Assembly: GCA_027490725.1 (NCBI GenBank)
Contig: JAIXXN010000053.1
Location: 62,001-126,000 of the forward strand
Length of the DNA: 64,000 nt
Source: Oxalobacteraceae bacterium
GTDB lineage: Bacteria; Pseudomonadota; Gammaproteobacteria; Burkholderiales; Burkholderiaceae_D
Reading direction: 5' to 3'
Part shown: one piece after another, positions 26,715 to 35,211 of the stretch
Layout: each line of letters starts with the position of its first letter
Position numbering within the stretch: the first letter of the stretch is position 1
Translations under genes and position numbers: made by a program
Notes under the pieces: model-generated
Seen by the model: only the letters and a program-made list of their open reading frames with translations
Told to the model about the DNA's origin: nothing
Databases searched by the model: none

Positions 26715-26750
26715 ATCGGCACAACTATCGGCATAACTATCAACATCACT
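26715..26750 (+). repeat. Three 12-bp degenerate tandem repeats
   Basis: ATCGGCACAACT, ATCGGCATAACT and ATCAACATCACT stand head to tail just before the dehydrogenase start. The first two differ at one position. They may be regulator sites with near-helical spacing or a replication-slippage product. Confidence 0.55.
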
Positions 26751-26795
26751 ACCAGTGCGGCGAGGTCGCACTGAGGAAAATCTAACGGAGGCTTT

Positions 26796-28370
26796 ATGCA
26801 AATTGCAGGCGAAATGATCATCGGCCGTAGCACGCTGTTCGGCAAAGAAGGCACGATGAAGGCAGTAGACCCATCGCGTAACGTGGAAATCGAGCCCGCA
26901 TTCGGGCTGGCTGGCGCTGCCGATCTGCAGCGCGCCTGCGAACTGGCCGAGCAGGCGTTTGATGTGTATCGCGCCACCGGTCTGGAAGCCCGCGCCAAAT
27001 TCCTCGAAACCATCGCCGAGCGCATCATGGACCTGGGTCCTGCGCTGATCGAACGCGCGATGCTGGAAACCGGTTTGCCGCAAGTGCGTCTGGAAGGTGA
27101 ACGTGGCCGTACCTGCAACCAGTTGCGTCTGTTCGCGAAAGTGGTGCGCGATGGTCTGTGGCAGTCGGCTACGCTGGATTCGGCACTGCCGGAACGCACC
27201 CCGCCACGCGCCGATCTGCGCCTGCGTAAAATCGGTCTGGGGCCGGTAGCCGTGTTCGGCGCCAGTAACTTCCCGCTGGCCTTCTCGGTGGCCGGTGGCG
27301 ATACTGCTTCGGCATTGGCAGCCGGTTGCCCGGTGGTGGTGAAAGCCCACTCGGCCCACCTCGGCACTTCGGAACTGGTGGGCAAGGCCGTCGCCCGTGC
27401 AGCGCAGGAATGCGCCATGCCGGAAGGCGTGTTCTCGCTGCTGATCGGCGCCGGTCAGACCATCGGTCAGGCACTGGTGAGCCATCCTGCGATCAAGGCA
27501 GTCGGCTTTACCGGTTCGCGCGCTGGCGGCGTATCGCTGATGCGTACGGCAGCTGCCCGCAAGGAGCCAATTCCTGTGTACGCAGAAATGAGCTCGATCA
27601 ATCCGGTGTTCCTGCTGCCGGGTGCGCTGGACAATCCTAAGCTGCCGCAAGCCTTTGCCGATTCGCTGACCATGGGCGCCGGCCAGTTCTGCACCAATCC
27701 CGGCATGCTGGTTGGTTTGAAGAGCGCCAAGCTCGATGCGTTTGTGGCGGCAGTGGGCGGCACCATCGGCGCCAAAGCAGCAGCGACCATGCTGACTCCC
27801 GGCATCCATAAAGCCTATGTGACCGGGGTTAGCACGCTGTCCGCGATCGACGGTGTGCGCCAGATGGCGGCCGGTCAGGGCAGCGCAGCGCCTTGCGCGG
27901 CGCAGGCCTTCCTGTATCAGGTACCTGCCAGCGAATTCCTCAGCAATGCAGCACTGGAAGGCGAAATCTTTGGCCCGACCTCGCTGCTGCTGGTGTGCGA
28001 CGATGAAGCGCAAATGCTGGCAGTGGCCGAACACGTCGAAGGTCAACTGACCTCGGCCATCCACGCCACTGCCGACGACCGCGCACTGGCTGCGAAGCTG
28101 ATGCCTACGCTGGAGCGTAAAGTCGGCCGGATTCTGTTCAATGGCTTCGGTACCGGTGTGGAAGTGTCGCACGCGATGGTGCACGGTGGTCCGTTCCCGT
28201 CTACTTCGGACAGCCGCACGACCTCGGTAGGTGCTTCGGCAATCGACCGCTTCCTGCGTCCGATCTGCTATCAGGATGTGCCATCCTATCTGCTGCCGGA
28301 AGCGCTGGCTGATGCCAATCCGCAGAACATTCCGCGCGTGGTCAACGGTGATCTGGTATGGAACGGCTAA
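26796..28370 (+). CDS. 2,5-dioxovalerate (alpha-ketoglutaric semialdehyde) dehydrogenase
   Basis: An aldehyde dehydrogenase superfamily enzyme that oxidises 2,5-dioxopentanoate to 2-oxoglutarate. The catalytic cysteine is C299 in AGQFCTNPG, and the cofactor segment VFGASNFPLAFSVAGGDTASALAAGCPVVVKAH is near residues 150-185, with the GFTGSRAGG nucleotide loop around 237. The length of 524 aa is typical of the KGSADH class and longer than common aldehyde dehydrogenases. GGAGG lies six bases before the ATG. The gene overlaps the lactonase gene by 13 bp, so the two are coupled. Confidence 0.92.
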   Translation: MQIAGEMIIGRSTLFGKEGTMKAVDPSRNVEIEPAFGLAGAADLQRACELAEQAFDVYRATGLEARAKFLETIAERIMDLGPALIERAMLETGLPQVRLEGERGRTCNQLRLFAKVVRDGLWQSATLDSALPERTPPRADLRLRKIGLGPVAVFGASNFPLAFSVAGGDTASALAAGCPVVVKAHSAHLGTSELVGKAVARAAQECAMPEGVFSLLIGAGQTIGQALVSHPAIKAVGFTGSRAGGVSLMRTAAARKEPIPVYAEMSSINPVFLLPGALDNPKLPQAFADSLTMGAGQFCTNPGMLVGLKSAKLDAFVAAVGGTIGAKAAATMLTPGIHKAYVTGVSTLSAIDGVRQMAAGQGSAAPCAAQAFLYQVPASEFLSNAALEGEIFGPTSLLLVCDDEAQMLAVAEHVEGQLTSAIHATADDRALAAKLMPTLERKVGRILFNGFGTGVEVSHAMVHGGPFPSTSDSRTTSVGASAIDRFLRPICYQDVPSYLLPEALADANPQNIPRVVNGDLVWNG

Positions 28371-29236
28371 GCGAGGTCAGTTGTCAGGTCGGCGAGAGCC
28401 CGACCTGGCATGCCGCAGAGGGTGCGTGGTACTGGGTTGACATTCCGCAGCGCCGTGTCTGGCGTCTGGATGCCAGCAGCGGTGCAACGCGCTTCTGGAG
28501 CACGGATGAAATGGTGGCCTGTGTGGCACCACGTTCGGATGGCGGGCTGATAGCGGGCATGGAAAGCGGCATCTTCGCGCTGGAACTGGGCGACGCCGGT
28601 ACGGCGCTACAGCGCAAGCTGGCAGCACCGGCCAGCGGTCTGGATGCCGGGATGCGTTTTAACGATGGTCGCTGCGACCGTCAGGGACGCTTCTGGAGTG
28701 GCACCATGTTCATGGATATGGCGGCAGCACGCGCAGTCGGGCAGCTGTACCGCTACGATGCGGTGCGCGGTCTGTCCGAGCCGGTGGTGAGCGAACTGCT
28801 GACCCAGAACGGTCTGGCATTTTCGCCCGATGGACGCACCATGTATCTGTCGGACTCGCATCCGCAGCGGCGCATGGTGTGGGCCTTCGATTACGACACC
28901 GATGCAGGTGTTCCGTCGAAGCGCCGGGTGTTTGCCGACATGAGCAGTTTCGCCGGTCGTCCGGATGGCGCGGCGATCGATACCGATGGCTGCTACTGGG
29001 TGTGCGGGAATGACGATGCCTGCGTGCTGCGTTTCACTCCGGACGGCAAACTCGATCGTCGGGTTGAGGTGCCAATGCTGAAACCTGCCATGTGTGCGTT
29101 CGGCGGCAGGAATCTCGATACGCTGATGGTCACCTCTATCATTTCCGGCAAGCCGGAAGATGCGCAGTGGGGTGGTGCGGTAGTGCTGCTGCAACCGGGC
29201 GCACAGGGCGTGGCCGAAACGCTGTTCGCCGCTTAA
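28358..29236 (+). CDS. SMP-30/gluconolactonase-family aldarolactone hydrolase
   Basis: A six-bladed beta-propeller lactonase expected to open the galactaro- or glucarolactone made by uronate dehydrogenase. The metal-site glutamate is in GESPTWHAAEGAWYWVDI near the N terminus; RFNDGRCDRQGRFWSGTM, LTQNGLAFSPDG and LYLSDS-type motifs supply the Asn and Asp ligands. The 292-aa length is normal. Its ATG lies inside the last codons of the dehydrogenase gene. Substrate is inferred from the pathway; L-arabinonolactone or gluconolactone are alternatives for the family. Confidence 0.88.
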   Translation: MERLSEVSCQVGESPTWHAAEGAWYWVDIPQRRVWRLDASSGATRFWSTDEMVACVAPRSDGGLIAGMESGIFALELGDAGTALQRKLAAPASGLDAGMRFNDGRCDRQGRFWSGTMFMDMAAARAVGQLYRYDAVRGLSEPVVSELLTQNGLAFSPDGRTMYLSDSHPQRRMVWAFDYDTDAGVPSKRRVFADMSSFAGRPDGAAIDTDGCYWVCGNDDACVLRFTPDGKLDRRVEVPMLKPAMCAFGGRNLDTLMVTSIISGKPEDAQWGGAVVLLQPGAQGVAETLFAA

Positions 29237-29251
29237 GGGACTATTCTGAAT

Positions 29252-29291
29252 AAAGCAGTGCGCCACGCAGCCGCGTGGTTCACTGCTTTTT
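29252..29291. terminator. Bidirectional terminator between lactonase and convergent gene
   Basis: AAAGCAGTG pairs with CACTGCTTT, with inner CCACGC/GCGTGG complementarity, flanked by T runs on the + side and A residues on the other. It can serve both converging genes; it overlaps the last codons of the minus-strand gene. Confidence 0.8.
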
Positions 29292-29792
29292 CAATTGCAG
29301 ACGGAACTGGGTGATCCATTTGCCGTCGATCTGCATCTCGCTGTGAGCCAGATAACTGTCTTCCGAGGTCGGCGTCCAGCGCACCCGGTAGCGCAGCACT
29401 TTGCCCCCGGCGACATAATCGGTGGCCGGGAAATCCAGTCCGCTGGCATCGGCAATCATAGTCCCACGGCTATAGCCACCGCCGTTTTCCACATACAGAA
29501 ACGCCACCTGCGCGCTGGCGCTATCGTAGTAGTACAGGGTTTCGCCGACATAATCGGGACGACCGGGTGAGCGTACGGTGTGGACGTCGCGCAGTACATG
29601 GCCCTGGTACTGCCACTGGAAACAGTGCTCGTCGATGGTTTTGCCATCGGCGAAGCTGGCTTTCCAGCAGTGCCCCGCCAGAAAAGCCATCGGTTTGAGT
29701 GCTTCAACGGGCGCCGCGTGGGCGCCCGCTGCCAGCAGCATGGGCAGGGTGATCAGAGGGATGAAAGGGCTGACAGGACTAAGACCTCGCAT
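29280..29792 (-). CDS. Secreted protein of unknown function, 170 aa
   Basis: A predicted periplasmic protein with a signal peptide ending near AGAHA-APV (residues 22-27). The mature part is beta-rich with the segments FLAGHCWKASFADGKTIDEHCFQWQYQGHVLRD and GETLYYYDSASAQVAFLYVENGG, which recall lipocalin-like DUF1579-type domains, though the match is loose. Two cysteines in the first segment could form a disulfide. It lies between the galacturonate catabolic genes and the pectinases, on the strand of the latter, but nothing in the sequence proves a role in pectin use. Confidence 0.65.
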   Translation of the reverse strand: MRGLSPVSPFIPLITLPMLLAAGAHAAPVEALKPMAFLAGHCWKASFADGKTIDEHCFQWQYQGHVLRDVHTVRSPGRPDYVGETLYYYDSASAQVAFLYVENGGGYSRGTMIADASGLDFPATDYVAGGKVLRYRVRWTPTSEDSYLAHSEMQIDGKWITQFRLQLKKQ

Positions 29793-29845
29793 GGCTGGAC
29801 TCCGCTAACCGGGCAGCCCAGTATAAACGAGATTAGCAGCGAGCC

Positions 29846-31723
29846 TCAGCGCTCCAGCGTGGTGTTATGCACGGTGGCGCCGATGGTGACGTTTTTCAGC
29901 GTCAGTCCTTTGACGTTGTACAGGAACCATGGCTGCGCGGTGTTGACCGGTGTACCGAAATCGCAGTCGCTGATGCTGACGTTGGTCACCGGCGGCACCG
30001 GTGGCACCGGCAGCGGGCCGTTGTAATCGGAGGCGACCGGGCCCAGAATCACGATGGCCTGATAGCAGGACACAGTTTTGCCATCACGGGTGCGGACATT
30101 GCCGGTGCGGACGTTAGAGATATGGACGTTGTCCACAATCGGTGGACGGGTGCGCACGTTGTCGCTGGTCGGGGTGTAGTCGCAATCGAAGGTGACGATT
30201 GCGCCGGCGGCAGTAGCCACGGTCTTGGACTGGATCGGAGAACCCGGCAGCGAAGCGTAGAACGAAGGGCTGGTCTGCACGCCGTTCGGAATGCTCACGT
30301 CACGCACGAAGAAATTGCGCAGGTAGCCACCGCGATTCAGATTGGTCTTCAGACGGATCGCGGTATTCAGCGGATTGGTTGCCCAGTTGATGTTCTGGAA
30401 CGTCAGCTTCTGAGCGTACACGTTCTGGATGCCACCGGCCATTTCGCTGCCCAGCGTGACGGCGCCGTGACCACTTTGCATGATGCAGTTCTGGATCACG
30501 ATGTTCTGCGATGGACCGTACTGGGTGTCGAGATCCTTGCCAGCCTTGATGGCGATGCAGTCGTCACCGGTGTCGAAGGTGCAGCCTTCGATCAGTACAT
30601 GGTCGCAGGCTTCCGGATCGAAGCCGTCGCTGTTGGGGCCCAGACTTTCGCAGTGGACGTTGCGGATCACGATGTTCCGGCAATGGACAGGGTGGTGCTG
30701 CCAGAACGGCGTGTGGGTGACGTGGTAACCCTGCAGCAGCACATTGGTGCAGCCGATCAGCTGGATCATCGGCGGACGCAGGTAGTGGCCGATGCCGAAC
30801 ACGCGGCGGGCAATCGGCACACCGGCTTCGGACAGTGCCGGCAGGTACTGTGCGTCGGCGCGCCAGCGCTGGCCGTCACCTTGTATCAGCAGGCGTTCGG
30901 CTTCGGTCAGTTGCGGTGCGATGTCGGCCAGCGAGAGCGCGTTGAGCGGATTCTCGGTATTCTCCGACATCTTGCCTTTGCTGAAATTCGGTGTCGAGCC
31001 TTGTGCGACCGCGTTCAGGGTTTTCAGTTTTCCCTTCCAAGTCCACCAGCAATCGCCCTGTTCGTTGAACGGCACGCCGCCCTGACCATTCAGCGTACTG
31101 GTCCAGTCGGCACCGGTCAGTGCAATATTGTGCTGACCATAGGCGTAGATCATCGACGAGAAATTCAGGCAGTCGTTACTCTGCCAGCGTGAGATCGACA
31201 GCTTGCCATGTTTGCCGCAATCGATCTCGCCATAGCGGGCATAGTCGAGTGGCTGATTGCTGAAATAGATCTGGGCACCGGCCGCCAGATGCACGTGGAC
31301 ATTCGAGCGCAGCACAATCGGGCCGGCGCAGTACCAGCGTCCGGCGGGGATCAGCACACGGCCACCACCAGCGGCGTGACAGGCTTCGATCGCGGCGCGG
31401 AAGGCCGGATAGCAGTCGGGCGAGTCGGGCGCAGGGGTATCAACCACATCCTGCTCTTCAAAGGAAATCCACGCGCGCACTTTCACCATGCTGCACGGTT
31501 TGGCGCCGTAGGCAGTGACCGGAAAATCCTGCTGGCGGAAGCTCAGCGGTTTCGACACATGGTCGATGATGGCCTGCGCGCGCAACCACGGGTCCGGCGC
31601 GGTGCTGGCGCTGGCTGGCAATGCAGCGACCATGCCGGCTGCCGGCAGGGCCTTCATCAGATTGCGGCGCTGGGTGTTGATGCTCGCGCTCTGGTTCACG
31701 CTCTTGTTTACCTGCTTGCTCAT
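29846..31723 (-). CDS. GH28 family polygalacturonase, Tat-exported
   Basis: A 625-aa glycoside hydrolase family 28 protein predicted to cleave homogalacturonan or a related pectin backbone. The N terminus has a twin-arginine signal (QRRNLMKALPAAGMVAAL). The right-handed beta-helix contains all GH28 catalytic motifs: NSDGFDPE, TGDDCIAIKAG, SGHGAVTLGSE and IRLKTNLNRGG. ATG 31723 with AGGA at spacing ten is preferred; longer in-frame starts run back into the preceding gene, whose stop lies only 11 bp away. It is closely similar to the product at 35212-37083, so the two look like paralogues by duplication. Exo- versus endo-action is not resolved. Confidence 0.9.
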   Translation of the reverse strand: MSKQVNKSVNQSASINTQRRNLMKALPAAGMVAALPASASTAPDPWLRAQAIIDHVSKPLSFRQQDFPVTAYGAKPCSMVKVRAWISFEEQDVVDTPAPDSPDCYPAFRAAIEACHAAGGGRVLIPAGRWYCAGPIVLRSNVHVHLAAGAQIYFSNQPLDYARYGEIDCGKHGKLSISRWQSNDCLNFSSMIYAYGQHNIALTGADWTSTLNGQGGVPFNEQGDCWWTWKGKLKTLNAVAQGSTPNFSKGKMSENTENPLNALSLADIAPQLTEAERLLIQGDGQRWRADAQYLPALSEAGVPIARRVFGIGHYLRPPMIQLIGCTNVLLQGYHVTHTPFWQHHPVHCRNIVIRNVHCESLGPNSDGFDPEACDHVLIEGCTFDTGDDCIAIKAGKDLDTQYGPSQNIVIQNCIMQSGHGAVTLGSEMAGGIQNVYAQKLTFQNINWATNPLNTAIRLKTNLNRGGYLRNFFVRDVSIPNGVQTSPSFYASLPGSPIQSKTVATAAGAIVTFDCDYTPTSDNVRTRPPIVDNVHISNVRTGNVRTRDGKTVSCYQAIVILGPVASDYNGPLPVPPVPPVTNVSISDCDFGTPVNTAQPWFLYNVKGLTLKNVTIGATVHNTTLER

Positions 31724-31733
31724 GTTGTACGTC

Positions 31734-34361
31734 CTATTCATCCGAATTATTGAATTCACCGAGGAAGATTCTGGTGGCCGGTGGCGCTTCCGTGTAACCG
31801 AGATCACGTTGCGGATCGATGCCAGCCTGACGCAGATAGTTCCAGTGCTGTTGCGCGTTGTATTGCGCGGGACGATAAGCCAACGTGCCCGGCTTGTTCC
31901 AGTCCGCCCAGGGCGTCAGTTGGTTGATGTGGCTGCCGATACGCGAGTTCAGCACCACCATTTTCCCGACCGCTTCCAGCGAGCTACGTGCAACCGTTCC
32001 TTTGGGCGCCTGATAGCCGTTGCTAGGACCATAGGTGCAGGCGTAGCCATCGACGGCGACCGGCGCGTAGGGACTGCAGCGGGCACTGTGGAACCACTGA
32101 CGCAGTAGGTAAAACTTGCCGGCACGGGCGTTGGCGGAATTGTCATGACTGAAGTGACAGTTATCGAAGACAAATCCGTAGCGGGTGTCGAGGTGGGTGT
32201 CCGGCGCCGCCACATAGGATGTGCCACGCTCACCCAGCGTGCGGATTTCGCTCTGGTAGAAATAGGCGGTGCTATCGCCGAAGATGAAATCGACATCGCC
32301 CTCGATGTAGGACTTGTTGAAGAAGCTGCGCGAGGTGCTACCGAGCTGCGGCGACTTGAGGAACAGCGTGTCCTGAAAACCGATCAGGCGGATGTTTTCG
32401 AACTGGGCTTTATCCGCACCGTCGACCTGCAGGGCCAGCGCCTGATGGTGGACGTTGTTGATGTTGGGAAGTTCTTCGGCGCGGGCGTTGCCGGTATCCT
32501 TGTTGTAGCCATTTTCGAACGTCAGGTTACGCGCCTGGAAGCCCTTGCTTTGCACCCAGACAGTGGCAGTGGCCATGGTCTGGATCAGATTGCGATCCTT
32601 GATGGTGGCATACATCGCCTGCACTTCCGGCGCCGCGTCGCGGAATTGTGCGCCATGGCGGGCGACATATTCTGCGCCACTGTTGGAGGCATCCAGCCTG
32701 GCGGTGATGCGGGTTGCGCTGGCATCCTTGCCTTCACCATACATCGTAAGTGGTGCGCTGACGGCAGGGATATACACCAGTTCATGGTAGACGCCGGGAC
32801 GGATCAGCAGATACAGACGTTTTGCCGGATTCTGCTTGCTATCGGCCACCGCCCGGCTGACAGCTTGCTGCACACTGTGGAATCGCTTGACGCCATCGGC
32901 ACGGGCTTGCGGATCGACGATATAGTCCGGTGTAAAGCTGGCGCCGCGTGCCAGTGGATCATTGAGCGGATCCCACGGGTCGATGCGCTCCTGTCCGGCC
33001 ACGCCGACGTACTTGAGCACTTCGGCGTAGCTGTATTGTTTGGCCTGTTCCAGACTCAGTTGCGGGCGCGTGGCGACAGCGACCATGTCGGGGTAGGGCA
33101 GGAAGCGGCCGGCGCAGCTGTCTGCTGGCGGCACGGCGATATTGCCGCTCACGGACGCATCGCTGATGTTGCGCCCAGCGCCGTCAGCAATACTGACCTG
33201 ATCCAGCGTGACCTGCAGGGCATGGGCGGCATCGTAGCCAGTGATGGTGACGCGTCCCGGGGTGACGCTGTGCACCGCTTCGAGTGTGATGTCGCGATAC
33301 ACAGGAATCAGGGTTCCGCTGGCGCGCGGGTTGTAGCGGGTGCTGAAATCGATCGGTGCCTTGACGTTGCGCTGGCAGACATTCCGGTAACGGATCTGTT
33401 CGACCTTGCCACCGCGTGAAATGTCACTCTTGATGCGCAGACCGGAGGTGCTGCCATCAAGCGTCAGATCGTCCACCAGTACGCGCCGTACGCCGCCCAT
33501 GGTTTCGCTGCCGATCGACATACCGTGGCCGCTGTAGAAGCGGTTGTGCAGCACCGAGATATTTTCTGACGGTCCCTTGTCGCTGGCCTTGATGGCGATG
33601 TTGTCGTCGCCGGTGCGGATGACGCTATGCGCGATGGTGATGTTGCGCGACGAGATAGGATCGATGCCGTCGGTATTTCGCGCCGTGGCCGGGGTGTCGA
33701 TGCGCACTCCCCATGCGGTGAAACCATCTACGCCGTTCAGGGTGACGTGGAAGTTGGCCGAGTTGCGCAGCGCGATGTGGTGCAGCGTGAAGTCGCGCGC
33801 GTCGGTGATTTCGATCAGGCGTGGCACGTTCTGGTGCGCGTCCAGCTTCTGGGCGCGACGTGCCAGTTGCCACCACGATTCGCTCAGTCCTTCCACCACC
33901 CGGCCACCCTGACCGTCGATGATGCCTTCGCCGTAGATGCCGCTGCCCTGAGTCTTGCTGGCGCTGATAAACGGCTTGCAGCCTTTGCTGGCATCGGTGA
34001 TGCGTCCGCAAGTGCCGTTGCCGCGATCGTACACGGCCGGATTGCGGCTGGCATACAGTGTGACGCCCTGATCGATCAGCAGACTGACGCCACTGCGCAA
34101 AGTCAGCGGACCGGCCACGAAATCGCTGCGGCCATCCCGGCCTGACAGGCGTACCGCGTGACCCGCTGCACAGTGATCGATGGCGTGCTGGATCTGGCTG
34201 GCGGCATCCATTGCACTGGCCGGCGTCAGTAGCGCGCACACGGGTGGTACGACGGGCTCGGTGACCTTACGCGTGTCTTGCGCGTGCGCGCTGTTGCTCG
34301 CTGCGCAGGCAAGACTCGCCAGCAGCACCAGTGAGCAGCGCAGTCGCGGTTTATGCGTCAT
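31734..34361 (-). CDS. Bifunctional GH28 polygalacturonase - CE8 pectin methylesterase
   Basis: An 875-aa secreted fusion. A Sec signal peptide ends near SAHA-QDT (residue 27). Residues about 50-420 form a GH28 beta-helix with NTDGIDPISS, RTGDDNIAIKA, SGHGMSIGSE and the LRIKSD motif. Residues about 480-870 form a carbohydrate esterase 8 domain with GFQDTLF and the catalytic stretch YIEGDVDFIFGDSTAYF. One protein could thus de-esterify and cut pectin. Its start overlaps the stop of the acetylesterase gene by four bases (ATGA), and the next gene starts 10 bp after its stop, so three genes form one unit. Confidence 0.9.
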   Translation of the reverse strand: MTHKPRLRCSLVLLASLACAASNSAHAQDTRKVTEPVVPPVCALLTPASAMDAASQIQHAIDHCAAGHAVRLSGRDGRSDFVAGPLTLRSGVSLLIDQGVTLYASRNPAVYDRGNGTCGRITDASKGCKPFISASKTQGSGIYGEGIIDGQGGRVVEGLSESWWQLARRAQKLDAHQNVPRLIEITDARDFTLHHIALRNSANFHVTLNGVDGFTAWGVRIDTPATARNTDGIDPISSRNITIAHSVIRTGDDNIAIKASDKGPSENISVLHNRFYSGHGMSIGSETMGGVRRVLVDDLTLDGSTSGLRIKSDISRGGKVEQIRYRNVCQRNVKAPIDFSTRYNPRASGTLIPVYRDITLEAVHSVTPGRVTITGYDAAHALQVTLDQVSIADGAGRNISDASVSGNIAVPPADSCAGRFLPYPDMVAVATRPQLSLEQAKQYSYAEVLKYVGVAGQERIDPWDPLNDPLARGASFTPDYIVDPQARADGVKRFHSVQQAVSRAVADSKQNPAKRLYLLIRPGVYHELVYIPAVSAPLTMYGEGKDASATRITARLDASNSGAEYVARHGAQFRDAAPEVQAMYATIKDRNLIQTMATATVWVQSKGFQARNLTFENGYNKDTGNARAEELPNINNVHHQALALQVDGADKAQFENIRLIGFQDTLFLKSPQLGSTSRSFFNKSYIEGDVDFIFGDSTAYFYQSEIRTLGERGTSYVAAPDTHLDTRYGFVFDNCHFSHDNSANARAGKFYLLRQWFHSARCSPYAPVAVDGYACTYGPSNGYQAPKGTVARSSLEAVGKMVVLNSRIGSHINQLTPWADWNKPGTLAYRPAQYNAQQHWNYLRQAGIDPQRDLGYTEAPPATRIFLGEFNNSDE

Positions 34362-35155
34362 TGTTCGTTCTCGGGTTTGAAGTAGCCAGCCGCTTCGGGC
34401 AGTGCGCGTTTCATTTCGTCCATCACCATGCGCGAGAACAAGGCGGCGCCTTTGCTGCCCACGTGCGTGCGGTCAAAGGCCGATTTGGCGGCGCCAGCCA
34501 GTTCCACTTTGCCGCTGGCGAGCGCCGCTTCGCTGAGTGTGTCGGGACGGGGTGCGACCGCCAGCGTATCGGCGGCGTCTTCGCCCATGGCTTGCACGGC
34601 GGCGTAGCTGTCGGCATTCAGGTCGAGCAGTGCCGCTTGCTGCTGCGCTGCCGTGGTGCGGATGACGTCGGCCCACGGCTGCAGAGTATTTTCCAGCACA
34701 CCCTGGGTGAAACTGCGCCGGGTGAGTGGCGTTAGCAGTACCGGTATGCCACCCAGCGCGCGCACTTCGCGCACGTAACGCGCCATATTCACGGGGAATT
34801 CGGTTTGCAGATCGGTCGAGCGGCCCGGTTTACCGGGCTGGTCGTTGTGGCCGAACTGGATCAGAACATAGGTGCTGCGGTAGGCAGCACTGCCGCGCAG
34901 CAGACCTTCCACTTCGTCCCAGCGGCCTTCGGCGCGGAAGCTGCCGGAACTGCGGCCACCTTTGGCCAGATTCAGGCAGGTATTGGCGCGGTTGACGCGG
35001 GCACAGAAGGCGTCACCGTAGCCGCTGTTGCTGGCCATGGTGGAATCGCCAACCAGCAGTAGACGCACAGGTTTCACGGGCAGGTCAGCGGCGCTGCAGA
35101 CGCTCGCGGTGCAGCAGGCCAGCAGGGTGGCGAGACAGAATCGGAATGGTTTCAT
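34358..35155 (-). CDS. Rhamnogalacturonan acetylesterase (CE12, SGNH fold)
   Basis: A 265-aa secreted esterase expected to remove acetyl groups from rhamnogalacturonan, opening it to hydrolases. A signal peptide ends near VCSA-ADL (residue 22). The SGNH blocks are visible: GDSTMAS (nucleophile Ser), KGGRSSGSF, FGHNDQPG and the C-terminal DRTHVGSKGA with catalytic Asp and His. It leads a minus-strand unit with the GH28-CE8 fusion and the Tat-exported GH28 enzyme. A terminator separates it from the upstream GH28 gene, so it may have its own promoter or depend on read-through. Confidence 0.9.
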   Translation of the reverse strand: MKPFRFCLATLLACCTASVCSAADLPVKPVRLLLVGDSTMASNSGYGDAFCARVNRANTCLNLAKGGRSSGSFRAEGRWDEVEGLLRGSAAYRSTYVLIQFGHNDQPGKPGRSTDLQTEFPVNMARYVREVRALGGIPVLLTPLTRRSFTQGVLENTLQPWADVIRTTAAQQQAALLDLNADSYAAVQAMGEDAADTLAVAPRPDTLSEAALASGKVELAGAAKSAFDRTHVGSKGAALFSRMVMDEMKRALPEAAGYFKPENEQ

Positions 35156-35171
35156 GGGCGGCTGGGGTGTG

Positions 35172-35207
35172 AAAAAAAAGCGCCGGCCGCAGAGCGGACC
35201 GGCGCTT
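35172..35207 (-). terminator. Intrinsic terminator after the second GH28 gene
   Basis: AAGCGCCGG (35178-35186) pairs with CCGGCGCTT (35199-35207); on the minus strand the stem is followed by a run of eight T. It ends the TonB receptor-GH28 transcript before the acetylesterase gene. Confidence 0.85.
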
Positions 35208-35211
35208 CAAC

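Noticed and set aside
24900-28184. A 1094-codon open frame on the minus strand
   Set aside because: It runs antisense across kdgD, udh and the dioxovalerate dehydrogenase, all of which have clear catalytic motifs. Long antisense frames are expected in GC-biased codon use; the product has no recognisable domain.
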